This document shows positions 1 through 7,971 of a stretch of 11,595 nt of DNA, one piece after another. Origin of the DNA: an uncultured Colwellia sp. (GTDB lineage: Bacteria > Pseudomonadota > Gammaproteobacteria > Enterobacterales > Alteromonadaceae); NCBI GenBank assembly GCA_913020705.1, contig CAJWBY010000147.1, positions 1 to 11,595 of the forward strand, in the 5' to 3' direction. A program made the position numbers and the translations under genes. The notes under the pieces are model-generated. The model was not told where the DNA came from. It searched no databases and was given only the letters and a program-made list of their open reading frames with translations. The stretch's first letter is position 1; each line of letters starts with the position of its first letter.

Positions 1-102
1 AAAACAACTGGTTGGTGGCGTTGGAAAAGTAATTACCTATATGTAGAAAACTCAAATGATGACAGTATGTCAATGCTAATTTATGATGCATTGCCTAACT
101 AA
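1..102 (+). CDS. 3' end of an unidentified CDS (partial)
   Basis: The first base starts an open frame that encodes 33 residues and stops at TAA (100-102). The fragment is rich in Trp, Tyr and Asn (GWWRWKSNYLYVEN) and ends IYDALPN. It has no start in the window, so it is the C-terminus of a gene that begins to the left. The Trp/Tyr-rich, acidic composition would suit a secreted or cell-surface domain, but I do not recognise the family. It lies 78 bases before the next gene on the same strand, so the two could share a transcript, although a T-rich possible terminator lies between them. Confidence 0.6.
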   Translation, partial: KTTGWWRWKSNYLYVENSNDDSMSMLIYDALPN

Positions 103-110
103 ATAATAAA

Positions 111-130
111 CACAGGCCTGTTGGTTTTTT
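111..130 (+). terminator. weak terminator-like site after the partial CDS
   Basis: The palindrome ACAGGCCTGT (112-121) is followed almost directly by six T (125-130), just after the stop of the partial CDS. The palindrome has no natural loop, so only a 3-bp stem with a 4-base loop can form. This is a poor hairpin and the call is tentative. Confidence 0.25.
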
Positions 131-180
131 GATATTAATTATGAAAATCAACAGTCTTTAAATCGAAAAGTAACTGAGTT

Positions 181-1233
181 ATGAAAAAGAATCCATTTTT
201 AATGCGAGTCGTAGTTGTGAGTATTATTGCTATTATTATTTGGCTTTTTTGGCCATCAATACCACATCCTATAACAACAGCAAATGAACACGTGATTAAA
301 CCATCTCAAATAAAAACTATAAACTTACCAGCAAAGATTATTAATCAGAGTATTCCGTTAGCCGTTAAAATAAAAAATATAACTTCTAACGACTCTGCAA
401 CTTTAGTTGCTAGAGCGTATGCTGAAGAATTAAACTTTCCACCGTATTCACAACCATTATCAGAGAATGATTTTGACCGTTTGAAACCAAACCATTTTAA
501 TCCACAATCTATTCCTGTAGATGATGATGGTAACGAAGTTACAGCGTCATTATCAAAATATCGTTATACCTACCCAGAACCGGTTTTAGCAACGCTTGCA
601 GGAGAAAATATTGATAATGCCGAACTTCAACTTGTTGATATATCGACTGGAAAATTGATTTTAACCCAGATGTTTGAAAAGGGAGTAGATAACTGGCACG
701 CACAATTTGAAGGAAAACAAAACTTTCCAATACAGCTGCAAGCAACTGTCAAAGCATTTGTTAATGGTAAAAGCGTGAGTATAGCATTGGCCCTTAAATA
801 TGTGGATTCTGTCGCTACATTGGAATATTTTGATTCAGCATTTAATCAGGATGCAGATATGGTATTAAAAGCTAATCTAACGATAAGAGAACAAGGTCTT
901 TATAGAATACGGGCAAATTTATTTGATGCTAATCACCAACCCATTGCTCACTTAGTGAGTAAAAGAAAGCTTAATAAAGGTGATGGACATGTTGAGCTAA
1001 AAGCTCATCAATCCGTATTGAAAGAGAAAAAAGGCCCATTTTATTTATCTACATTTTCTGTAGAATTAATGTCACCAGCTCCTGGAAAACCTACAAAGTA
1101 TGGGGATAGTGCGATTAAAGAACACGAGATTAAGAGTTTTGCAATTTCTAGCTTAAGTGAAGTGCCTTATCTACCTTCTGAACAAGAGCAACAGCGGTTA
1201 TCATTACTAAAGAATATGGCTGAAGGAAAATGA
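181..1233 (+). CDS. membrane-anchored periplasmic protein of unknown function
   Basis: This 350-residue protein has one N-terminal hydrophobic helix (about residues 9-25, RVVVVSIIAIIIWLFWP) after a basic start, which is a signal anchor or an uncleaved signal peptide. The rest is soluble and presumably periplasmic. The C-terminal half (about 215-320) alternates short hydrophobic strands with charged turns and contains GPFYLSTFSVEL near residue 285, a pattern typical of Ig-like beta-sandwich domains. The overall look recalls DUF4785-type proteins of Shewanella and Legionella, but I cannot confirm this. There is no catalytic motif and no Cys pair. The start ATG has only a weak upstream TGAG as ribosome binding site, and no better in-frame start exists. 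It follows the partial CDS on the same strand. Confidence 0.8.
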   Translation: MKKNPFLMRVVVVSIIAIIIWLFWPSIPHPITTANEHVIKPSQIKTINLPAKIINQSIPLAVKIKNITSNDSATLVARAYAEELNFPPYSQPLSENDFDRLKPNHFNPQSIPVDDDGNEVTASLSKYRYTYPEPVLATLAGENIDNAELQLVDISTGKLILTQMFEKGVDNWHAQFEGKQNFPIQLQATVKAFVNGKSVSIALALKYVDSVATLEYFDSAFNQDADMVLKANLTIREQGLYRIRANLFDANHQPIAHLVSKRKLNKGDGHVELKAHQSVLKEKKGPFYLSTFSVELMSPAPGKPTKYGDSAIKEHEIKSFAISSLSEVPYLPSEQEQQRLSLLKNMAEGK

Positions 1234-1280
1234 ATAAACAAAGGAGTTGAATGGATGAAAGGCATTATTGTAGATTAGGG

Positions 1281-1304
1281 GCCGATTTTCGGGGCTTTAT
1301 TTTA
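1281..1304 (+). terminator. degenerate Rho-independent terminator
   Basis: CCGA-TTT-TCGG (1282-1292) forms a 4-bp stem followed by GGC and the T-rich run TTTATTTTA. The right arm (CGGGGC) would pair perfectly with GCCCCG, but the left side reads GGGGCCG, so the stem looks like a mutated version of a stronger terminator. It lies 48 bases after the stop of the 350-residue gene and is its most likely end. Confidence 0.35.
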
Positions 1305-1320
1305 CAGTGCTAACATCTAT

Positions 1321-1520
1321 ATGGAACTAAATTGTCAGTGTGGGATAGTTTAGGGCGATAGGTGGGGTATGGCGCAGGAGTACCGACAAGTCTGTTGGGT
1401 TTCTTACAAATTTACCGTTATCCGAATCGACAAGCTGTTCACGATAAAATCTCATCAACGATAGTTATTGATGTTGCAAAGTTTGAGCAAATGAAAAGAC
1501 GAAATATTATTAAAAACTGA
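1321..1520 (+). pseudogene. possible decayed gene fragment, unidentified
   Basis: No intact gene fills 1234-1570. Within it, ATG at 1321 opens a short frame (MELNCQCGIV) that stops at 1351. In another frame, a 52-codon run opens at GTG 1362 and ends at TGA 1518-1520, encoding GYGAGVPTSLLGFLQIY, then RYPNRQAVHDKISSTIVID, and ending RRNIIKN. The second piece has protein-like composition and no early stop, while the first has a Cys-x-Cys start like that of GFA/CENP-V-type zinc proteins. Together they may be the two ends of a gene that lost its middle. Upstream, AAGGAG (1241-1246) precedes ATGs at 1251 and 1255 that encode only 20 and 7 residues. All of this could be chance. The family assignment is a guess. 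Confidence 0.25.
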
Positions 1521-1555
1521 GCTCAGTAGCCGTACTTTTACACTCAGTTTTTAAT
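1509..1555. terminator. 13-bp hairpin, probable bidirectional terminator
   Basis: The arms ATTAAAAACTGAG (1509-1521) and CTCAGTTTTTAAT (1543-1555) are perfect inverted repeats separated by 21 bases. Read on either strand, the 3' arm ends in a GC-containing block followed by TTTTT, as in a Rho-independent terminator. It lies 15 bases past the stop of the minus-strand DUF5916 gene, and it faces rightward transcription from the other side. The loop is long for a terminator. The left arm also forms a shorter palindrome with the next bases (ACTGAGCTCAGT, 1516-1527), so alternative folds exist. Confidence 0.65.
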
Positions 1556-1570
1556 TCCCCTAATTAGCTA

Positions 1571-3877
1571 TTAAGGCATCCATGCGTAGCTAATTTTTGT
1601 AAAGAAAGTACGCTCTTCTCGCCTTAAGTCATTCAAGTTGTCATCTCGGTAACTGATATCAGAATAACCTAAGAAAAATACTGTTTGAGGGTTGAGTTTG
1701 TAGCTATATATTAATTGTGTTGATAAATCACTATTGGTTTTAGAATAAGCTGAAACGTTGTTATCAAGATTTTGATCAATATCTGAGTAAACAACATTTA
1801 GTTTAAGATAGCTGTTTACGTCAAATTGATAAGAGACTCTTAACTCAACCAAATTAGCATCATATACATTACCTTCTTTAGCATCGAGGGTTTCATAGGT
1901 ATAAGATAAATCAAATTCCAAATGGCTAGTAGGGTTAATGCGAGTGTTTGCATAAAACTCTTGGTAGTCGGCAATACGGTTATTTTGATAATCTATTTTT
2001 TCACCAAAAGAAAAATAAAGTTCACCGTATAGATAGGTTGTTGGCTTTATATTGGTGAAGATAGTGACAAGCTTTTCGGTAAACCGGTCGGTATTGCCAT
2101 CAATAGAATCATCGATGATCACAGAAGTACTATCATGAACCAAATAATTTAATTCATTGTGTCTTAAACCTATTTTATCAGCATAAGTAAACATGATATC
2201 AAATGTTGACAGTTTAGGACCGTCAATAGTGAAGCTTGAGGCTAAGCTTTTTTCCAGTAACTCCCCATTTTTATTGTGCTTAATTTGCCATTGACCAGAC
2301 AGCTTAACTTCTTGCCAAAAACTATCTCCTTCACTATAAAAGAAGCGGTCAACTAAAAGTCTTTCATCCTGATAATCAGCTTTTGTCATATAACCTAAAT
2401 CAGCACGAAAATCTTTACCTATACTTTGATGTACTGCATTTACAGACCAATATTCAGAGTCATGCTCATAGCTAACTTTGACAGCTTGGTCAGAAAGTTC
2501 ATCAGTCTGTTCTATTGAGTAATCACTATTTGAGTGAACAACTTGCGCAAGTAAAGCATTTGAATCATTTATTCTATATTTAGTATTTAAGCCCGCAACC
2601 GTATTTTCATAGTTATCAGACTTTCTTAGTGTGCTTATTACGCCTAAAGAAAAGTCTTCTGAAAAATCGTAACGGTACTTAAAAGCACCAGAGTGGCTTT
2701 CTTCATTTAATGATTTTAAACTTGAACCTGTGTTTCCTGGCAGAATATAATTAGTTTCTTTGTCATGGCTGATAAAAGCACCATAAGTATGGTTGTCATT
2801 TGTGCCCGTTAACTTGGCACCATAATCAGGGTCAGCAATGTTTCGTGTATAAACTAAATTGAAATTAGAGGTGAAATAGTCTGAGTTTTCTACAAAGAAA
2901 GGTCTAGCTTCTTCATAAAACAGAGAATACGTTTTGTTGACGTTCAATTGACCAGCATCAGACTCTACATTTGAAAAGTCAGGGTTTACCGTCACGTTTA
3001 ATAAGGTGTTGGCATTGATACCCCAACGTAAATCAACACCTCCTTCTGCGGTGTTATCACCATCTAAATCATCTTTAGGATCGTAGATATCACGCGTATC
3101 ATTTTTACTGGCAACGATAGTAGGTGTGATCATCACGTTGTTGCCTGTTTTTGCGTGCTTAAAGCCTTTTGCCTCAGGAATTTGACATAACCAGCAATCA
3201 TTGTCTCGGTCCAGCGGGATATGAGATATACGTAAACGAGAATCCCGAGGATAAAGTCGAATAAATTCAATTGCCCATGTTTTTTCTGAATCAGTATCGG
3301 CAAAGTTTAACGTATGATAGGGAACGGCCATTTCTACTTGATAGCCCTTAGGCGTTCTTTTTCCAAACGATTGCCACATGCCGTCCCAAGCTGAATTTAC
3401 ATCCCCCGTAAGTTCGTTTCTTATTCTGTCTATTTGCGCGCCAAATGGGTTAACAAATAACTCATAACTTAAACGCCGATTGTTATAGGTATCTAGTTTA
3501 ATGCCAACAATGTCGTCTTCTATTCTTGTATCTCGATCGCCTAAATAGGCAATTATTTCTTCTGGATTAGGATCTTGTGCAATAAATGAAATATAGATTG
3601 TATCGCCATTTTCGAAAATTTTAGCTGTTGTCTTTACTGGGCTAGGTTTGTTGTTCCAAGGACTGTTAACAATGTCTAGTTCTATTGATAATGCTTGTGA
3701 CCATTCGTCATCAGTGATGTTGCCATCAATAGCTATTTTTTTATTCGCATAAGGTATCGATAAATGGTCGAGTTTATTAGCTTTTTGATCATTAGATATT
3801 TGTTCAGCAAAATTATTTTGGCAAACAAGTAAGAATAAACCAGCTACTAGGGCTTTGTAGCTATTTCTTAACAACAT
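1571..3877 (-). CDS. CBM9-like / DUF5916 outer-membrane protein (paralog A)
   Basis: This 768-residue protein starts with a signal peptide (basic MLLRNSYK, hydrophobic core to about residue 20, likely cut after NNFA). A CBM9/DOMON-like domain (about 30-220) follows, with the hallmark strand KIAIDGNITDDEW and later WDGMWQSFGKR. The C-terminal two thirds alternate amphipathic strands and end in an aromatic residue close to the C-terminus (KISYAWMP), as in a DUF5916 outer-membrane beta-barrel. Such proteins are usually annotated 'carbohydrate binding family 9 domain-containing'; the substrate is unknown. A CWLC motif lies at the domain junction. I chose ATG 3877 because GGAGAG lies just upstream and a TTGACA promoter predicts transcription from about 3902. 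The longer frame from 3928 would begin before that point and hides the signal peptide. It is clearly homologous to the neighbouring gene along its whole length. Confidence 0.88.
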   Translation of the reverse strand: MLLRNSYKALVAGLFLLVCQNNFAEQISNDQKANKLDHLSIPYANKKIAIDGNITDDEWSQALSIELDIVNSPWNNKPSPVKTTAKIFENGDTIYISFIAQDPNPEEIIAYLGDRDTRIEDDIVGIKLDTYNNRRLSYELFVNPFGAQIDRIRNELTGDVNSAWDGMWQSFGKRTPKGYQVEMAVPYHTLNFADTDSEKTWAIEFIRLYPRDSRLRISHIPLDRDNDCWLCQIPEAKGFKHAKTGNNVMITPTIVASKNDTRDIYDPKDDLDGDNTAEGGVDLRWGINANTLLNVTVNPDFSNVESDAGQLNVNKTYSLFYEEARPFFVENSDYFTSNFNLVYTRNIADPDYGAKLTGTNDNHTYGAFISHDKETNYILPGNTGSSLKSLNEESHSGAFKYRYDFSEDFSLGVISTLRKSDNYENTVAGLNTKYRINDSNALLAQVVHSNSDYSIEQTDELSDQAVKVSYEHDSEYWSVNAVHQSIGKDFRADLGYMTKADYQDERLLVDRFFYSEGDSFWQEVKLSGQWQIKHNKNGELLEKSLASSFTIDGPKLSTFDIMFTYADKIGLRHNELNYLVHDSTSVIIDDSIDGNTDRFTEKLVTIFTNIKPTTYLYGELYFSFGEKIDYQNNRIADYQEFYANTRINPTSHLEFDLSYTYETLDAKEGNVYDANLVELRVSYQFDVNSYLKLNVVYSDIDQNLDNNVSAYSKTNSDLSTQLIYSYKLNPQTVFFLGYSDISYRDDNLNDLRREERTFFTKISYAWMP

Positions 3878-3908
3878 TTTCTCTCCAGCGATAATATTTA
3901 TTATTTTT

Positions 3909-3938
3909 ATTAAAATTATTCGGGGCAAATTGTGTCAA
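3909..3938 (-). promoter_or_regulatory. sigma70 promoter of the paralog A gene
   Basis: On the minus strand, TTGACA (3933-3938) is followed after 18 bases by TTTAAT (3909-3914), five of six matches to the -10 consensus. The predicted start is near 3902, leaving a leader of about 25 bases with GGAGAG before ATG 3877. It lies downstream of the terminator of the preceding gene, so paralog A can be transcribed on its own. Confidence 0.6.
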
Positions 3939-3990
3939 AAAACATCTATTAAAACAATCATTAGTTATTTTAGTTTAATGAACAGTTAAC

Positions 3991-4017
3991 AAAAAAAAGT
4001 CGCCATTTGGCGACTTT
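3991..4017 (-). terminator. strong Rho-independent terminator of the paralog B gene
   Basis: On the minus strand, AAAGTCGCC, the loop AAAT and GGCGACTTT form a perfect 9-bp stem, and the U-tract runs on to 3991 (eight T in all, three of them in the stem). It lies 32 bases after the stop of paralog B. On the plus strand the stem is followed by ACGTTT rather than a T-run, so it acts mainly on leftward transcription. Confidence 0.9.
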
Positions 4018-4048
4018 ACGTTTAATTGGATAATTCATTTTCAGTTTT

Positions 4049-6463
4049 TTACTTCATCCAAGCGTAGCTAAATTTCATAAACACACTCCGCTGGTTTTGC
4101 TCTAAGTCGCTAAATTCTTCTTCGGTATAACTACTGTCAGAATAACCTACATAAAATACCGTTTGAGGGTTCAACTTATATGCGTACAACAATTCAGTCG
4201 ATATGTTTTTACTACTCTGAGTGAGGTCTTCTGGGTCACCATAAATATAATTATCAATATTTCTAGTGGTATTATTATAAATTATACTAAAGCGAAGAAA
4301 ACTTAATACGTTGAATTGATATGTTGCTCTGAAGTCTGTTAAACGTGCGTTGAAAACGTTGTTACTCTTAATGTTAATGTGAGGATTAGTTGCATCTAAT
4401 TGATTAAAAACATGCTTTATTTTTAACTCCAAGTGCTCATTTATGTTCCAGTTAATTCTAGCTCGCCACTGTTTAGTTCGGCCAAGACGGTTGTTTCTAT
4501 AATCAATAGCATCACCGTATTTAAAGTTACTATTAAGGTATAAACCTAACATTGGTTTAAACTCACCAAAAAGTGAAAATTGGTTTTCTGTAAATAACGT
4601 AGTATTACCATCAATAGCTAAATTACTTTTATCATCTCTTAAACCAACTAAATTACGATTAGTGTAAGAAAAGCGAAAGTATGAATTCATACCAGAATTC
4701 AGTTGAGCATTAATATCAAATTCTTTCTCAATCAGTTCATCGTTGTCATTGTGAGTAATATCCCAATCAGAGTATATTTTAAATTTTGTCCACCAATCAC
4801 CAGGTTTTGCATACCATTTTCTGTCACCACCAACAGAAAAACGATTGTAATCAACATTTGGAATAAACCCTAAATCTCCGCGAAAATTTGCATCTTGTTT
4901 GTCATATCTTATTTGGTAATACCAATCTCTATCATTATGCACATAGCTTGTTTTAAAGGCATTTCCACTAAACTTACCTTCTTTTGAAGTACGTAACACT
5001 TGCTCATTGAAGTCACAATGCTCATAGCCACAATCAATATTTTCTGGCGGAGCTTGGCAGTTATCAGAATCATTTGAATTCGCAGAGCCATTTGACTCTT
5101 CAGGCTCTTCAGCATTACAAAATTGTTTAAATAAATCATCAGGGTATTCAGTGGTTGAATGTAATGCCTGAAACTTAAATACATCAGCCGTTGAAACTCT
5201 TATTCGAGTGCCTCCACTGTTAACGACATTTTTATAATTTTCTGCCGTTCGAATGGTACTCACCGTCCCCATTGTTATGTTTTCATTGAAACTATAACGA
5301 TAACGAAAGGCACTTGCTTTTGATTCTCCATCAATCGTTGCAATAGAAGAACCTCTATTTCCGGGAATTAATATATTGGTACTATCGTCGTCAGTGACAA
5401 ATAAACCAAAAGTGTGATTGTTTTCCCGCCCTGTTAATTTAGCGCCATAGTTCGGTGCGTTAATATTTCGTGTGTAAATCAAATTATAATTTGAGTCAAA
5501 ATAATCAGCGTTGTCCAAGAAAAATGGTCTTTTTTCTTGGGTGAAAAGCGCAAAGTTATTGTTTATGTTTAACTGAGCGTTATCTGTTTCAACAGTGGAA
5601 AAATCAGGGTTTATGGTGACATTCAACAACCAGTCTGGCGTTATTCCCCAACGAACATCTAAACTTGCCTCAGTGTTGTTCTCGTTTTGCCATTCATTAT
5701 TATCATCTCTATCTTCGTTCATTCCCGTAACTAATGATGGTGTAACCGTTAAATTATCACCTTGCTTTGCACCAGAAAATCCTTTAACTGTATGAAGCTG
5801 GCATAGTTCACAGCTATTATCACGTTCAAGCCTGATATTTGATAAACGATAAAACTCATCTCTTGGATAAAAGCGCATGAGTTCAATGCCCCAATCTTGA
5901 AAGGATGATTTCTCAGTAAAATTAAGCATTCGAAGTGGCAAAGCCATTTCTACTATATAGCCTTTCTCATTAATTTTTCCCGCACTGTCCCAAATACCAT
6001 CCCATGAATCGCTCTCTTTTTTAGTGACTTCATTTTCAATACCGTCTATCTGAGAACCCAAAGGATTTACAAGAAAACGATAAGCCGAACGTTGATCGTT
6101 ATAGGTATCAATTTTTATTCCAACGATATCATCACCCCATGATTTGTCTCTATCACGGTAAAAAGCTCTGATCTGACTTGGGTCGGGATCTTCAGCAATA
6201 AAGGCAATATAAAAAGTACCTCCATCTTCCATTAACAGCGCTTCAGTGTGAACATGACTTGGTATGTTGTCGTATGGTCGAGTAATATTATTAATTAATA
6301 TTTTCTTGGCATGACGCCATTGCTCTTCATCTAATTTTGCGTCTATGGTTATTTTACCTGAAATTCTAGGGATTTCAGTTGATTGTTGTGCTGTAGCTTT
6401 AAAAGCGAATAAAAATAATAAAGCGGAAATAGTCAAAATATGGCTGTATTTGACAGTAAACAT
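4049..6463 (-). CDS. CBM9-like / DUF5916 outer-membrane protein (paralog B)
   Basis: This 804-residue protein has the same plan as paralog A: a signal peptide (MFTVKYSHILTISALLFLFAF, likely cut at ATA/QQ), a CBM9-like domain (KITIDAKLDEEQW; WDGIWDSAGK) and a long DUF5916 beta-barrel ending in FSYAWMK. Near-identical blocks (NPDFS.VE, RPFF, YTRNI, YGAKLTG, YKLNPQTVF) show that the two genes arose by duplication and then diverged. It keeps the junction CxxC (CELC). It differs by a large hydrophilic insert with four Cys in the middle of the barrel, probably an extracellular loop. ATG 6463 is chosen because GGAG lies five bases before it and the peptide from there is a proper signal peptide. ATG 6493, the longer option, has no ribosome binding site and sits next to the predicted transcription start. 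Its ligand is unknown; surface binding of glycans or peptides is only an inference. Confidence 0.87.
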   Translation of the reverse strand: MFTVKYSHILTISALLFLFAFKATAQQSTEIPRISGKITIDAKLDEEQWRHAKKILINNITRPYDNIPSHVHTEALLMEDGGTFYIAFIAEDPDPSQIRAFYRDRDKSWGDDIVGIKIDTYNDQRSAYRFLVNPLGSQIDGIENEVTKKESDSWDGIWDSAGKINEKGYIVEMALPLRMLNFTEKSSFQDWGIELMRFYPRDEFYRLSNIRLERDNSCELCQLHTVKGFSGAKQGDNLTVTPSLVTGMNEDRDDNNEWQNENNTEASLDVRWGITPDWLLNVTINPDFSTVETDNAQLNINNNFALFTQEKRPFFLDNADYFDSNYNLIYTRNINAPNYGAKLTGRENNHTFGLFVTDDDSTNILIPGNRGSSIATIDGESKASAFRYRYSFNENITMGTVSTIRTAENYKNVVNSGGTRIRVSTADVFKFQALHSTTEYPDDLFKQFCNAEEPEESNGSANSNDSDNCQAPPENIDCGYEHCDFNEQVLRTSKEGKFSGNAFKTSYVHNDRDWYYQIRYDKQDANFRGDLGFIPNVDYNRFSVGGDRKWYAKPGDWWTKFKIYSDWDITHNDNDELIEKEFDINAQLNSGMNSYFRFSYTNRNLVGLRDDKSNLAIDGNTTLFTENQFSLFGEFKPMLGLYLNSNFKYGDAIDYRNNRLGRTKQWRARINWNINEHLELKIKHVFNQLDATNPHINIKSNNVFNARLTDFRATYQFNVLSFLRFSIIYNNTTRNIDNYIYGDPEDLTQSSKNISTELLYAYKLNPQTVFYVGYSDSSYTEEEFSDLEQNQRSVFMKFSYAWMK

Positions 6464-6500
6464 TGTTGCTCCAAAACGACTAGGTGTCAGCATAAAGTTT

Positions 6501-6506
6501 ATTATA
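6501..6506 (-). promoter_or_regulatory. candidate -10 box of the paralog B gene
   Basis: A perfect TATAAT lies on the minus strand. No good -35 box is found 16-18 bases upstream, although a TTTACA lies closer (10-base gap). Transcription from about 6494 would give a leader of about 31 bases to ATG 6463. The region is very AT-rich, so a chance match is possible. Confidence 0.35.
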
Positions 6507-6629
6507 TAATTTTGTTTGTAAACTTAAGCTATAAATAATAGCGGGGATGGTGAACAAAGTTACAATATCTGTCAAAGAAATTACGACAACTGGGGGAATG
6601 AATAGGATTAATGGTTTTTTCTAACATTT

Positions 6630-6659
6630 TTGACATGCTTGTTACTAAATAAATTTAAC
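6630..6659 (+). promoter_or_regulatory. candidate promoter of the dnaQ operon
   Basis: TTGACA (6630-6635) is followed after 18 bases by TTTAAC (6654-6659), four of six -10 matches. A CATAAT at 6683-6688 is an alternative -10 box with a poor -35. This is the only consensus -35 on the plus strand that I found in the 255-base gap between the divergent paralog B and DUF599 genes. Confidence 0.35.
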
Positions 6660-6718
6660 TCGAATCTATAAATAATCTACTGCATAATAGAAAAACCGTT
6701 ATTTACTTCTTAAGTATT

Positions 6719-7447
6719 ATGCCATTTACTCTACTCGATATTCTTGCTTTTCTGTGTTTTGTCACCTGTTGGATTGGCTACACTTGGTTTGCCCGTATCA
6801 AAGCAAAAAATACAAATTGCATTGCAAGATGTTTACATCAACATAGAATTCATTGGATGAATGAGTTGATGACCCGTGATATTCGTGTAGGTGAAGCTGC
6901 CTTACTCGCCAATTTGGAACGAAATATCGCTTTCTTTGCTTCAACGACGTTATTAGTGCTAGCTGGTGTCTTAACCTTATTTGCGCAAGTTGAACGATTA
7001 GAAGCGGTTATTGGGTCAATTCCTTATGCCGATTTTCCCAATCATGCGGCGATTCAATTAAAATTGGGCGTTTTAGCGTTCATTTTTGTGATGTCATTTT
7101 TCCAATTTACTTGGTCTATGCGTCAGTACGGTTTTTTAAACGTTATGATTGGTGCTGCGCCTTATGATCAATTAGGCACCGATGAAAATTTGCGAGCCTA
7201 TGCTAAAGAAATGGCTGTAGTGCAAGACCAAGCGGCACATTCCTATAATTACGGTTTGCGTTCTTATTATTTCTCGATCGCTGCCATGTGTTGGTTTTTT
7301 CATCCAATATTATTCATGGTTGCTAGCTTGTTTGTTGTTTACACGTTATATGACAGAGAGTTTAGATCTAGAGCGGTTAAAGCTATAACCTCAGCTCAAG
7401 AGTACCTGAGAATAGACCAAGAAAATAAGTTAGGTCAAAAGCATTAA
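6719..7447 (+). CDS. DUF599 family inner-membrane protein
   Basis: This 242-residue protein has four predicted membrane segments (about 5-24, 70-88, 113-131 and 185-207). The pattern HRIHWMNELMTRDIRVGEAALLANL, followed by NIAFFASTTLLVLAG, is typical of DUF599 proteins of proteobacteria; their role is unknown. The segment between the third and fourth helices (QYGFLNVMIGAAP, later AHSYNYGLRSYYFS) is also family-like. The ribosome binding site is weak (TAAG). Its TAA overlaps the next ATG by one base (TAATG), which suggests translational coupling and makes this the first gene of the dnaQ operon. I see no motif that would indicate transport or catalysis. Confidence 0.87.
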   Translation: MPFTLLDILAFLCFVTCWIGYTWFARIKAKNTNCIARCLHQHRIHWMNELMTRDIRVGEAALLANLERNIAFFASTTLLVLAGVLTLFAQVERLEAVIGSIPYADFPNHAAIQLKLGVLAFIFVMSFFQFTWSMRQYGFLNVMIGAAPYDQLGTDENLRAYAKEMAVVQDQAAHSYNYGLRSYYFSIAAMCWFFHPILFMVASLFVVYTLYDREFRSRAVKAITSAQEYLRIDQENKLGQKH

Positions 7448-7971
7448 TGATCAAACATAATTATTCTAGTTACTCCGTACAAGACTTTGACAATTTTGAC
7501 TGTTTAAAAGTATCTAAATGGCTTTATTTATCTTTGGCCTTTATTTTACGAGGTTACGTTGTATGGTTGATGTCGGTAACCAATATGAAAGACAGGGTTG
7601 GTATCATTCAGTGGATTTATCCAGAAACATCATTGTTTTATTTAAGCCTAGGTTCAGGTGCTTTAGGAATATTTATAGTGCTTGTACTAAGCTTACGTCG
7701 CCCTAGAGCTAAAAACTGGATTCAAAGAAGTTGGAGTAATATGAAAAGTATCATTATTTTAGCTTTGCTTTTTGATTTAGTTATCTGTATTGCTGGTTTT
7801 TTTTATTGGCATTTACTGTCGTTAACGTGGTTAATTACTCAAGCTATTATTGTAGTAGGGCTTATAATAATGCTAAATGTGAGTAAAAAATTTAGCATTA
7901 ATATTGCTGAATTTCCAGAGCCCCTTCCTGAAATAAAAAGAAAAAAAAGGTTATTAAATAACAATGAGTGA
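7447..7971 (+). CDS. DUF2919 (YfeZ-like) inner-membrane protein
   Basis: This 174-residue protein begins with the family signature YSVQDFDNFDCLKVSKWLYL, close to the [Y/F]-x-x-[D]-[FY]-D-x-x-G-x-LK start of DUF2919 proteins such as E. coli YfeZ. It has four predicted membrane helices (about 26-44, 63-83, 98-118 and 120-142) and a basic tail (KRKKR). Function is unknown for the family. It shares one base with the preceding gene, and its last eight bases (ATGAGTGA) hold the dnaQ start codon, so dnaQ translation is probably coupled to it. An A-rich run (AGAAAAAAAAGG) encodes the basic tail. Confidence 0.82.
   Translation: MIKHNYSSYSVQDFDNFDCLKVSKWLYLSLAFILRGYVVWLMSVTNMKDRVGIIQWIYPETSLFYLSLGSGALGIFIVLVLSLRRPRAKNWIQRSWSNMKSIIILALLFDLVICIAGFFYWHLLSLTWLITQAIIVVGLIIMLNVSKKFSINIAEFPEPLPEIKRKKRLLNNNE

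Noticed and set aside
3878..3928. Longer start at 3928 for the DUF5916 paralog A
   Set aside because: The extra 17 residues place a second segment before the signal peptide, have no ribosome binding site, and begin upstream of the predicted transcription start.
7940..7971. A-rich slippery run near the end of the DUF2919 gene that could cause a frameshift into dnaQ
   Set aside because: In the dnaQ frame a TAA lies at 7955-7957, between the run and the dnaQ ATG, and a -1 shift would enter the other frame. A fusion product is not possible; the run just encodes Lys/Arg codons.
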